Assembly: GCF_901933205.1 (NCBI RefSeq)
Contig: NC_044571.1
Location: 10,021,420-10,085,419, forward strand
Direction of reading: 5' to 3'
DNA length: 64,000 nt
From: Camarhynchus parvulus
Lineage: Eukaryota; Chordata; Aves; Passeriformes; Thraupidae
Positions 51,172 through 61,107 of the stretch are shown in pieces. The notes below the pieces were generated by a model, which saw only the letters and a list, made by a program, of their open reading frames with translations, searched no databases and was not told the origin of the DNA. The translations under genes and the position numbers were made by a program. Every line of letters begins with the position of its first letter. Positions within the stretch are counted from its first letter, which is position 1.

Positions 51172-51870
51172 TGGTTTTGGTAGTGAGAGAGTTAATTTTC
51201 TTCACTGTAGCTTTTATGGGGTTGTTTTGGATTGTGCTGAAAACAGTGTTGATATTTACAGGGAGGTTTTAGTTACTGTTGAGCAGTTCTAGCACAGAGT
51301 CCAGGCCTTTATTGAGCTGGGGAAAGAAGGAGGAAGGGGGAAGCATTTGGAGTGAGAGATTTTGTCTTCCCAAGTCAACCCCACACCTAATGGAGCCAGG
51401 CTGTCCTGGGGATGGCTGAACCCAGCCTGCCCATGGGAAGTGGGAATGAATTTCCCACTTTTCTTTGCTTGCATGTGTGGCTTTTGCCTGCAAGTCTCCC
51501 ATGAGATTCCTCACTTTTACACTTCTTATTCTCTCCCCCTTCAGCCAGAGGAGAGTGAGCAAGTAGCTGTGTGGGGCTGTGTTATAAGCTGCTTTAAACC
51601 TTTTTGGTGCCCAACATGGGGCCTGAGGGGTTTGAGATAACAGCAGATTTGATTTGAATGCATTAGGTCAAATTTATAACTGTTCTTGCTGTTTAGCAAT
51701 TAATTGTGACAGCCCGATCCAAAGCTACCAGGGGTGAAGGAAATGGAAACACCTTTAAATTGTTGTATGTAAATTTGAGTTGAATGTTTTAGGAAGTACT
51801 ATAGCAAAAAACCCTTGTTGCTAGCCAGGCTCTCAGCAAGAGAAGTTCATTGTGATGTTAAACCATGACA
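51172..51870 (+). mobile_element. Truncated ERV provirus: LTR, primer site, leader
   Basis: The LTR part (51172 to about 51600) belongs to the family at 35141. It starts TGGTTTTGG and carries 'GAGAGTTAATTTTCTTCACT' (51187), 'GTTTTAGTTACTGTTGAGCA' (51266), 'TTTGTCTTCCCAAGTCAACC' (51361) and 'GATGGCTGAACCCAGCCTGC' (51412). A large block of U3, including the TATA region, is deleted. Unlike the solo LTRs it continues into retroviral leader: a primer-binding site at 51605-51622, then about 230 bp of non-coding leader. It ends near 51851-51870 with 'GTTAAACCATGACA', which resembles the 3' terminus of the same LTR and suggests a mostly deleted second LTR. No gag, pol or env sequence remains. Confidence 0.7.
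51605..51622 (+). other. Retroviral tRNA primer-binding site (Lys-type)
   Basis: TGGTGCCCAACATGGGGC begins with the TGG that pairs with a tRNA CCA end. It differs from the known tRNA-Lys(1,2) primer site at two positions, both C-to-T or G-to-A changes at CpG dinucleotides. It lies a few bases after the LTR end, where a primer-binding site should be. Confidence 0.7.
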
Positions 51871-54800
51871 CACTTTTATGACAGGTTTAATGGGACACAA
51901 GGCAAAGAAGTAAGACCCAAAATGTGAAACTACTGACTCTGCATGTAGAATTCAGTCTATCCTGCACACAGAAACTCACTGGCTGAAAGTGTCTAGACAT
52001 GCTATGTAATGGATTTCCCACCCTTCAGCATCAAATGCCCTGCCACGCTTTAAAAAATTCAGGGATTTCTTCTTCCTTTATTTCTTATATTAATATTTAC
52101 TAGTTATTTGAGAATGAAATACAGGAAATCCCTTTTGTCCCTGGTTCCTCTGCTTGCAGTTTCTACTGGCAGCTTCAATCAGCCTGGGAGCTGGCTCTAA
52201 GTAGGACATGACAACAAGGAAAGGTTGGAAATGAGAGTGGGAATTAAAGGCATAGAAATGCCAAAAATGTCTACTAAAACAGCTACTTTAGTGGCAGCAA
52301 CATTCTAAAAACTCTGAAAGGTGGCATACAGTATCACTGAATTTATATTTTAAAATATTAAAATCTTACAGCAGTTCCATCCATGTACTCTACATGCTTA
52401 AGGCATTCTCCATGTTTCATCTCAGGACTCATTACTGGACTCTGCAGACCGTGGGGTTTGAAGAACACTGCCAGGAAGATCTACCTTAGAGGTGATGTTT
52501 GGTACCTCTTCCTGAGCCATGGGAACATTTGCTTCAAAACAACTTGGTTTGAAAAGGGGGTATCAAACAACTCTTTCAATTAATGGCTTGCTAATTTCAC
52601 TAGATTATTACACACACATGCACACACTCCCCAGCTAGTATCATCCCTATCATGACTAAGTCTTCAAGCCCCTGTGAGGGTGTAGAAATATCTTATCTAG
52701 GTCTGGTTTATAGTGCATTTCTAGTCTAGAATAATTTCCTGAATCCAAACGTATGATACTTGGTAAGGATTGCTATCCAAAGAGCATTCAGACATACTGT
52801 ATTTTGGCATTTAGCCTTCCAGGCAATGACAAAAAGCAGGTGGATTGGACTATTACGCAGGACCCAAATTCATTATCTGTCAGGTCTTAGGAGGATTGCA
52901 TGTTGTGTACCAAATATTGCTTAAGATTCAAGATATTTGAGATTTTTCCCATGTCTATGAACCATAGAGTAATATTTTCTCTTGATTAAGGATTTTCGTC
53001 TCCAGTATTAGACTAGAATTTTCGTGAGAGTTTCCATAAATCTTTGTTCATTTTTATGTAATATACTTAGAAGTGAATTAGTTCTTATCCAAGCTAAGTC
53101 ACAGTAGAGATTATTGAAAAAATGAGAAGCAACACAAATAGCCTAAGTACTCACATCTCCACTGTATTTTGCTGGAATATATCTATGGAGGCAATCTGAG
53201 ATACTCTATGAATAAATGGAAGCACACACTACAGACAGGAAATGACAGTGCTGTATGCAGTCATGCTTGGCTTTTGATATGGTGGATTTTTAGTAACACT
53301 AGTTTAACTAGAATAGTGACATTAAATCATCATAAACAGTACTTATTACACTATTTTCCATCCTACTTAATAATTTACAAAATAAAGAAGAAAAAATATT
53401 AACAATTGAAATATATATACATATATATGCTAAAGATAGGAAACTATTTAAATGCATATTGGTAGATATCAGATTATAAGCTTCTGAGTTAACATGATAT
53501 CCCTTGATATATCCATATATCCATATCCCCCTTGACACCATTGCTAGTCTCTGATGGCTGTGATTGAAAGCATGAAAGAGGTGTGTTAGGGGCCCTATGA
53601 TGAGGAAATTGTGCTTATAAAGGTGATGCCTGGAGCAAAATATTCATTCAAAGCCCCAGTCTCAATTACCATCTTCTACAGGACAAAACACCTTTAACAC
53701 TGCCTGATTCCCTGAAGTCTAAAGTGTCATTCACATTAATGATGGTGTTTGCAACATGATATATCAATTTGTTTTACCACCCGTCTCTCAGCAAGACTTA
53801 CTGAACAAGACTTTTCTTGTGAAGAAAGGTCATTGTTTTTCTTCATTTCAGGGTTTGTAATCTCCTGCATTTTATAATGCCAAAATAATTGCTCCCACTA
53901 GGATATTGCCCAGCTGTGCTCAATTTATAATTTGTAATATTTTCCTTTCTGTAAGTCAACTAGTGGTACATTTTTATGGCATTCTCCCAAGTGGATAATG
54001 ATCCAAAGCAATGTATTTATTTAGAGGGTTGGATAAACTGGATCAAAATTCAACCACAAAATGTACAGAAAATTCATTCTGTTTTCCTAGTGTTTTTAAA
54101 AAATACATTTCTCTTATTTCTGTTAGTCATAATGCTTACAGTCTCTCTGATTTTCTGTCCCATTGTTCATTAACCACGGAGGAAAAATGTTTCTTTCCAG
54201 TATGTGCTAAGAATTTTAAATATGGAAATGTCAAGATACTGACTCTCATTATCTCTGGGTCACGGAGACAGAAAGGTGAAGTTGAAGCAGTTTTTTAGTT
54301 TAACAAAACATGACTATGGTACACATCATGAGAAGGGCACAGGAAACACTGAGGTTTTTTCTGGTCTCAGCTGTTAACTATTTTCTATTTTAATTTACTC
54401 AGTCCCAGTTTTGACAAATGAATGTGGCTTCACTTGAAGGAGCTTGAGAACCATAGCACAGCTGTTAAATAACAAATAACTAATAAATTTGACTCTATTC
54501 ACATTATGGATTGAGGCTAGAGATGTCAGTACAAAAAAAGCCTCATATAAGGGATACATGCTGTCACTAAAAATGCAAGTCTTAATTTTAAAAATTAGTA
54601 ATTGGGAGAGATAAGTGAGTAAGTGCCTGAATTCTGTGATGGGGTTGGCTCAGGAGGAGACTGTCCTGTGGAGGGGTTTTATTTGCCAAGATGGCACACC
54701 ATAGCAAACAGACTGTAATGTCATTTCTCTGCCAGTGGGCTTTCATTTACTACAAATGAGTTCACTCTCTGCAGGATAAGACACATACATTTAAATCTTA

Positions 54801-55697
54801 GAAAGCTTTCTGCTCATGCCATGTCTCTGAATTTCCCATCAGATCTCAAAGCCAGGAAACAGCATAATGTTTGTAAAGAGATCCAGGCTGTCTTGGCTCT
54901 CCAGCTCATATTTACCAGTAATGCAGTCTTTTAGCTTGACTTGGATCCTTCTCCTGCTCTAACATGTTAAGTCAAACAGATATAAAAATTACAAACCATA
55001 GTCTCACAGGTGGTATTAGCAGGCATTATGCTTCCTGCCAGATCAATACCCCAGGGATGAGGGGTTCTCCAGCTCTAGTAGTACTAAAAAGCACTTTTAG
55101 GAGAGCACATCAAAAGGTACACTATTTTAAAACTAGACCAGGCTGCACTGGGAAAAAACCCACAACTTTATATTGGAAATAGACAAATAATATCATCATC
55201 AATGACCAGATTCTCTCATGAGAAGAAAGATGCAGTTTAACTTTATTTTTCAAAATCACATGAAAGCCAAAACACTACTGCCTCATAAATGTCAGAAAGG
55301 CAATAATTGTTTCAGAGTATTTTTTTTTAAATAAAGCTAGGATTCTTCCAATACTATATATGGGTCATTTAAAGAAAAATCAGATTTCAAAAGTCTAGAA
55401 ATATTGTGCAAACCTATCCAATGGATATTCAATGACTACAGTACTAATTGGCATAAAGCAGCTAACACAGCCTTGCCACATTTCTACAACTTTCTTATTC
55501 TATCTAGTTAACCCCAGCTGGTATTTGTTTGTATTTAGTTAAGCCCACTCAGTGAATGGTACCAGTAGATATGGGAGTGATAGCAATAAAAATCCACTTG
55601 TGGTCTTACAAGGAAAACAGTTCTTTGACACTTCCACTGAAAGATTATTAAGGTTTCTGTACTCTACATGTACAGAAAATCTGAGGTTTAGACTGAT
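51871..55697. other. Unannotated AT-rich DNA
   Basis: No supported gene or clear repeat. There are short (TA)n runs near 53410-53428 and a small ATATCC triplication near 53504-53526. Confidence 0.55.
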
Positions 55698-55703
55698 CAA
55701 GGA
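55698..55703. repeat. Target-site duplication, LTR copy 3 (left)
   Basis: CAAGGA, exact match to 56090-56095. Confidence 0.88.
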
Positions 55704-56089
55704 TGTGACTGTGTTCACAGGAGTTCTTGGATCAGGGAAGAGATGAGGATCTGACTCCATGTTTCAGAAGGCTTGATTTATTATTTTATAATATATATAT
55801 ATTAAAAATATTCTAAAAAAATAGAGGAAAAGTATCTCATCAGAAGGCTAGCCAAGAATAGAATCAGAAAGAATGATAACAAAAGCTTCTGTCTCGGACA
55901 GAGAGTCCAAGCCAGCTGGACTGTGATTGGCCATTAATTAGAAACAACTCTATGAGACCAATCACAGATGCACCTGTTGCATTCCACAGCAGCAGATAAC
56001 CATTGTTTACCTTTTGTTCCTGAGGCCTCTCAGCTTCTCAGGAGGAAAAATCCTAAGGAAAGGATTTTCCATAAAAGTTGTCTGTGACA
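55704..56089 (-). mobile_element. Compact songbird ERV solo LTR, copy 3
   Basis: A 386-bp minus-strand solo LTR starting TGTCACAGACAACTTTTATG at 56089 and ending at 55704 (CAGTCACA on the minus strand). It is flanked by the perfect 6-bp duplication CAAGGA (55698-55703 and 56090-56095). It aligns end to end with copies 1 and 2. A strong hairpin (AAATCC TTTCCTTA GGATTT on the minus strand) lies just inside the 5' end. The inverted CCAAT pair is at plus 55924-55930 and 55958-55964. A poly(A) signal AATAAA (minus strand) is intact near plus 55770. No coding sequence is attached. Confidence 0.92.
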
Positions 56090-56095
56090 CAAGGA
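56090..56095. repeat. Target-site duplication, LTR copy 3 (right)
   Basis: CAAGGA, directly after the LTR terminus, matching 55698-55703. Confidence 0.88.
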
Positions 56096-56836
56096 AAGTT
56101 GTGTCTAAATGAAACAGTCATGGTAGGGTTTAAGTTACAGCTTCTGTGAAAGCGGTGAGTTCATTGTCACAGATAACAAGTAAGAATAGCCCTATTCAAA
56201 GACTTTTGTGCAGGTTTACTCTCTCCCTTCTCAAGTATATACATTATTTAATAAGAAATTGAGATAGATTTAAAATTGTCAAACCCATACAAGGATTCTA
56301 GGGACATTTATAACCCAAAAATTATTTTGTACCTGGGTCTCATTTATCACTTTTAGTTGTGCAAGCCTGAGCCCTAACCACCCATGGTAGATAATGCTTC
56401 CATGCAGCAAAATTCATTAACATTTCTATCTTTGCTAAATAAATATACCACTTTTTCCTTCTGCAAAGCTTTTCTAGGTTTGGATTTATCATCCATCATC
56501 TGCATTTACTGAATTTTGACAGATCACAAAAATCCCCAGGAGAGATTCAATCCATTTTATTAGCTTTGCATTTTGTGAAGTTCTCTGTCTAGCAGACTTC
56601 AGAGGACTGCCTAAGAAATAAAGCAATTAGGACTGCTTACAGTTTGATAGCAGTAATGTAAAGATGGTGAGAGATTAATCTGTCTTAATAACACCCTGGT
56701 TATGATACACTTCTGGGAACAGACAGAGCTGCTAAGAGAAGCTGGCAGTGATGGAAAGACCCCACCCTGTTAGTCTGGATGATGAGGTTATTCAGCATGA
56801 TGTCCATAGGAGGGAGAGCAGGCACATCCCCTCATT

Positions 56837-56856
56837 GTCACAGCAGCTGCTGTGAC
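56837..56856. repeat. 20-bp perfect palindrome
   Basis: GTCACAGCAGCTGCTGTGAC equals its own reverse complement. It is centred on CAGCTG, an E-box core. It lies in unique, moderately GC-rich sequence. Confidence 0.9.
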
Positions 56857-57454
56857 TTGTGGCTTTATTTGCAGCAGTCAGGACACTGTGATTGACTAAA
56901 AGCATAATATGGAGCAGCAGAATACCAGCACCAATTACCTCTGTCAGCTGAGCTCACTGACTGTAAGTGGCTCCAGAAGGTTCATTGAAGGAGGGTGTGC
57001 AGTTAATACCCACTCACAGCTGTAGGAAGGAATTTAGTTAACATATTCTCACAGGCACAATGGGAGCTTCAAAGATTTTTAGGAAGTCCTCCCACTGCGT
57101 TAGGAAGGGCAGAAAAGATCTTGCTTTCTAAACTCCTCAGAGGAGGGTCTAGGTGAAGCTGGATCCAGTCTCAGCTCCAGACTTTGTCAACTCTTGGAGT
57201 CCAAAGGATTAAAAATGTGTAATTGAGCCTCTGTACAACTCTGTCCCTCCATTATGGATGACAAACTAAATATATTTATACAAATATAAATGATATATTA
57301 TTATAATAATTAGACTAACTGACCTTAATCAGAACTCTTTACTACACAGTATATAACTACTGGCAGTGCATTATGAACCAATATTGAAGCAACTATATTA
57401 AGACAATTATATCAAAGCTAGAAAAAAAAATAAGTAGAGATTGATGTTACTTAC

Positions 57455-57573
57455 AGATACCAATGACACTGGGCAAGTCTCTTTCACGCAGTCTTGAGGC
57501 GCAATCTTGAGGGGCATCCTCACTCCAAGCAGGAATTTCCACATCACTCCACAAAAGAGTGTGTTAGAAGACC
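57455..57573 (-). other. Exon-like segment with consensus donor (speculative)
   Basis: On the minus strand, 119 nt lie between an acceptor-like CACTTTTTAATGGCAG (just above 57573) and a full consensus donor GTAAGTAA (just below 57455). Only one frame is open: 39 codons after two leading bases, so it would enter in phase 1 and leave in phase 0. The peptide includes FCGVMWKFLLGV and ends near a CVKETC motif. Two CpGs are kept in an AT-rich setting. I do not recognise a family and found no phase-matched partner. It runs opposite to the candidate exons at 59.6-61.1 kb, so both are unlikely to be exons of one gene. Confidence 0.22.
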
Positions 57574-59578
57574 CTGCCATTAAAAAGTGTTGCTGAGCTT
57601 TTATTGTATAAAATGTTCGACTGTCAGATGTCTCCAGACCAGCTGTGTCAGCTCGGCAGCTTTAGATAAATTATTGGTAGTGTCACTTGTTTACTGCTTT
57701 GTTGGATACATTACCAAGTCAATTACATCTCCACCTCACTATGAGGATGTTTAATTTTGAGATTGATGAGTCAGGCTCAAAAGCAGCATGATGCCCCCTT
57801 CTCCACCCACCACTGGTAGCTTTGCAATTCAGCTTTGTTTGAGTTATTTTACCCCATTCCAGGCAGAGCCTCTTGCTATACATAATTCATTAAAATTCAT
57901 TTATTGATTCTAGTATCTAAGACACTACCTAAGACCTGCCTAAAATATGGCAGGTATAGAAATGTTTTGTACTTATCATAATAGAAAAGCAAAGTACTGA
58001 CATAAATAAAAGATATTTTCTCCCTGTAAACAAAATCACTCATTAAACAGCAAACATTCAGTTTTTTTTGTTGTTCTAACTTTTTCAGGTCCTAAGAAGC
58101 ATTCATTTATAATGGGGCACTCCAGGTGCTATCTTGCACTTGCTGGGACCACTTGTATCTCTGTGACAGAGGTGCACTGTTTGTGTAGAGCAGGTACATT
58201 TTACCCTTGTCATCTGGAAGTACATTAGTCTCTCTTGGCACAGACACTCTCCTGGATAAAATGGTATTCTTATGGCCAAAGGTATGGAAACGAGACCCTA
58301 AAGCAGGTTCCACATAGTTTAGGCAATTTCCTTATCCAGGAATAAAAACAGAGGCCTGACTAGCATTTGACCACATAAAACAACTGCCCTTTTTGTGATG
58401 TGCTTTTTAAAACAAGACGTACATATTGAGTCACCCCTATTTTTGAAATTAATGCTTGCTATAAAGAAGTATTCTGACTGGCTAGAAAATGCATTTGTGC
58501 AAGTTTATCTTTTGTTATGGAAACAGAAGTACTGTCCATGATCCCTTTTGTCTGGAAGGCATAAAGACATTTGGATCCAGTTAAGGAATATTCACTGCTC
58601 TAATGATGTAATTGCCTACCTTTACATAGATTCAAAAATGAATTAGGAACAGTTGACAGGTATGAACATGACAACCTAAATAATTTTTGCCAGCAGCCAT
58701 ATGTATGCCTCCAATGCTAAAATATGAAGATTTTGTAAACAAAAACTGTTGATACAAACAAATATTTGTACTTTGTTCAATTATCAATTTTTCTTTTTAT
58801 TTTTCTGTGGGGTGTTTTGGTTGGTTGGTTGGTTTTGAGGTTTTATTAGTGCAGCAGCAGGAGGCTTATGGCAGGAGGTTTCATGCAGATATGGGAGTGT
58901 GCTTCAGCTGATATCTCCAAAGCACCAAGCTTTCTAATATTATTCATAGTATCATGATAATATTGTTAAAATTTAATTACTACTGTAACTTACCTAATTG
59001 AATATACATGCATTTATATATTTATATAGCTGGGAAGGTTAATCATAGATGAGTGACTTTGGTTTTGGCTTTTCATGCAGTTTCCCACTTCTAAGAATGA
59101 ATCTTTCTAAGATAACTTCTTTTGAAAGTTTAGGCCAGCTTAGTTCCTGTTTTTCTTGCACCAGTCACAATGCCTTCCTGGAGCAGTCTTTCCCATGATT
59201 TGGATCAAACTAACACTTAAGCTTCTGATGCTCAGATCCAGCCAAAATCCTATAAAGTCAATATCACTCATAAACCTTTATGGAATGGCTCTGTTAACTT
59301 AGGCAACACATCTTCACTGCAGCAGTCATAATGAAGCACTCTTCCTGAGCCTCTGCTCTGATTAAATCACATTTTAACAAATCTTAAACTGGAATGAGCT
59401 CTTTTTATGAAATGACTAAAGGTCACTTTTATTTTTCTCTGCACTGGTAATGTGCATATATACTTACACTGTCAGCTGTTATTCCTGACAATGACAACAG
59501 ATGAAAAAAGAATAGACATTTGCAAAATATGGCAAAGCTGCAGCATACTATAAATGTTAATAGCTTTATTCATTTCAG

Positions 59579-59638
59579 ATCTGGAATGTGACAAAATGAC
59601 TCATGCTGGAGAACAGACTTCCTGGATCACAATGCGAG
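59579..59638 (+). other. Candidate coding mini-exon A
   Basis: 60 nt between a good acceptor (GCTTTATTCATTTCAG, ending 59578) and a good donor (GAG|GTAGGAAAT). Only one frame is open: two leading bases, 19 codons starting LECDKMTHAG and including SWITMR, then one trailing base. Entry and exit are both phase 1. The trailing G joins the first two bases of candidate exon B to make an alanine codon with the frame maintained. The protein is not one I recognise. Confidence 0.3.
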
Positions 59639-60267
59639 GTAGGAAATGAAATTAGAGATGGTTAACAGAAAGCATTCCAGCTCAGCATCCCACACCCACT
59701 CTTCAAACATTTGTCCAAAATGTGTCCCTCTCCTGAGGTTTGGAAGAACATCTATAATATTTTCATATTGTCTTTCCTTCTCTCAGCTCCTCTTTTTCAG
59801 CTGGTGATGGAGGTGTAAATTACCCTTTCTGTATCTCATGATAGTTGTCTTAGAGTGAATGAAAACAAGAGCAACAGAAATCCATCCTAAATGTTGCTCT
59901 TGTGGAATTTCCTTGCACATTTTGATCCAATAGGATAATAGTTTGGGAAATGCTGTTCTGAACAGAAGCAGAATGAATGCTAAACAGACACAAAGTAAAT
60001 GTGTTTTGGCATGGAAATTGATCTCTCTCTGAATCTGCTGGTGTCATCATCTAATGGAATAAATTAGACAATTTATTTGTCATTTGATATCATATACTTC
60101 TATTCATACTAATAATATGGAATAAAATAGAATTATATAATTAAATAAATATAAAATTAGTTAAATTAACATTTTTAATGTTATAAAATATTCATTTACA
60201 CTTGTTATCATAGGAATCTTCTAACACTGTTTTTTTTTTTTTTTTTTTTCTTCTCATTCTATTTTAG

Positions 60268-60315
60268 CATTTAGGGACTTTTTGAAGGATAAAACTCCCT
60301 CATGGAACGAAAAAT
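60268..60315 (+). other. Candidate coding mini-exon B
   Basis: 48 nt following a long pyrimidine tract (20 T at 60230-60249, then CTTCTCATTCTATTTTAG) and followed by the consensus donor GTGAGT. Again only the phase-1 frame is open: 15 codons reading FRDFLKDKTPSWNEK, with two leading and one trailing base. It is frame-compatible with candidate exon A upstream and with the short terminal segment at 61091. The T run also makes a strong acceptor score likely by chance. Confidence 0.3.
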
Positions 60316-61090
60316 GTGAGTTTTCCTCTTCCTTACTGGTAACTCAAATTGTTTTTTGAATGGAAGAGATGTTTCACTGAAGTCTCTTTACATGAAAAAG
60401 TCTAGTTTCCATGTTCCTTTTCTGCTAATCACTGTCATTATTTAAGTATCTTATAATATATTAATATTCAAAAACAGATGACATAAACTTGGTTAAACTT
60501 TTCACTTCCAAAGGGTTGGTCACTCATCACACATAAAGCATGGAAAATTCCTTTGAAATATTTTAGTGGGAGGTTTAGCCACAGAGATAATTATAGGAAG
60601 ATGTGTTGTTATAGGAGGGATTTACAACTAATCTTGAAAGACTAAGTCATTACTTTATTCATAGAGAATGTTTTTCAATAAAAGAATGGGAAAAAAAATT
60701 CAAAGGCAAGCTCTGTCTTTCTCCAAAGACAGAGAGAGCTATAAAGGGCATAAATTATGTGAGTTAGTACCATACCAGACAGATAGGAAAATAAACACAA
60801 TATATAGGTCAGTTTGGCACTATAAACCATTAGAGAAACTTTTCCTGAACAAGTACAGCAAACCATCAAAGTGAGGTCTCTCCAGGATGTCAAAAAGCAG
60901 AATTCACTGAATCAGACTTATTAATTATTACAAAGTAGAAACAATGTCCATATTCTTAGCCCATAAAGTACAAGGCACAGATGGGTTGCTTTACAGAGAT
61001 GTTTTATTGCTTACTCCAATGCTTTGTAAAAAAAAAAAAAAAACTGTAATACAATGAGTCATAATAAAAAAATGTATTTTTTTCTTTCAG

Positions 61091-61107
61091 ATGGTATATG
61101 TATTTAA
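61091..61107 (+). other. Candidate terminal exon start with stop codon
   Basis: Follows the acceptor-like TTTTTTTCTTTCAG (ending 61090). Continuing the phase from exon B gives a tyrosine codon across the junction, then GGT ATA TGT ATT and a TAA stop at 61105-61107, so a putative protein would end in YGICI. Possible poly(A) signals AATAAA occur downstream, for example at 61812-61817. It depends entirely on exons A and B being real. Confidence 0.2.

Larger units (their letters stand above)
56096..59578. other. Unannotated DNA with a palindrome and one exon-like segment
   Basis: No recognised transposable element. It contains the 20-bp perfect palindrome at 56837-56856, an AT-rich stretch at about 57260-57320, the minus-strand exon-like segment 57455-57573, and a (TTGG)n-like run at 58817-58836. 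Confidence 0.5.
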
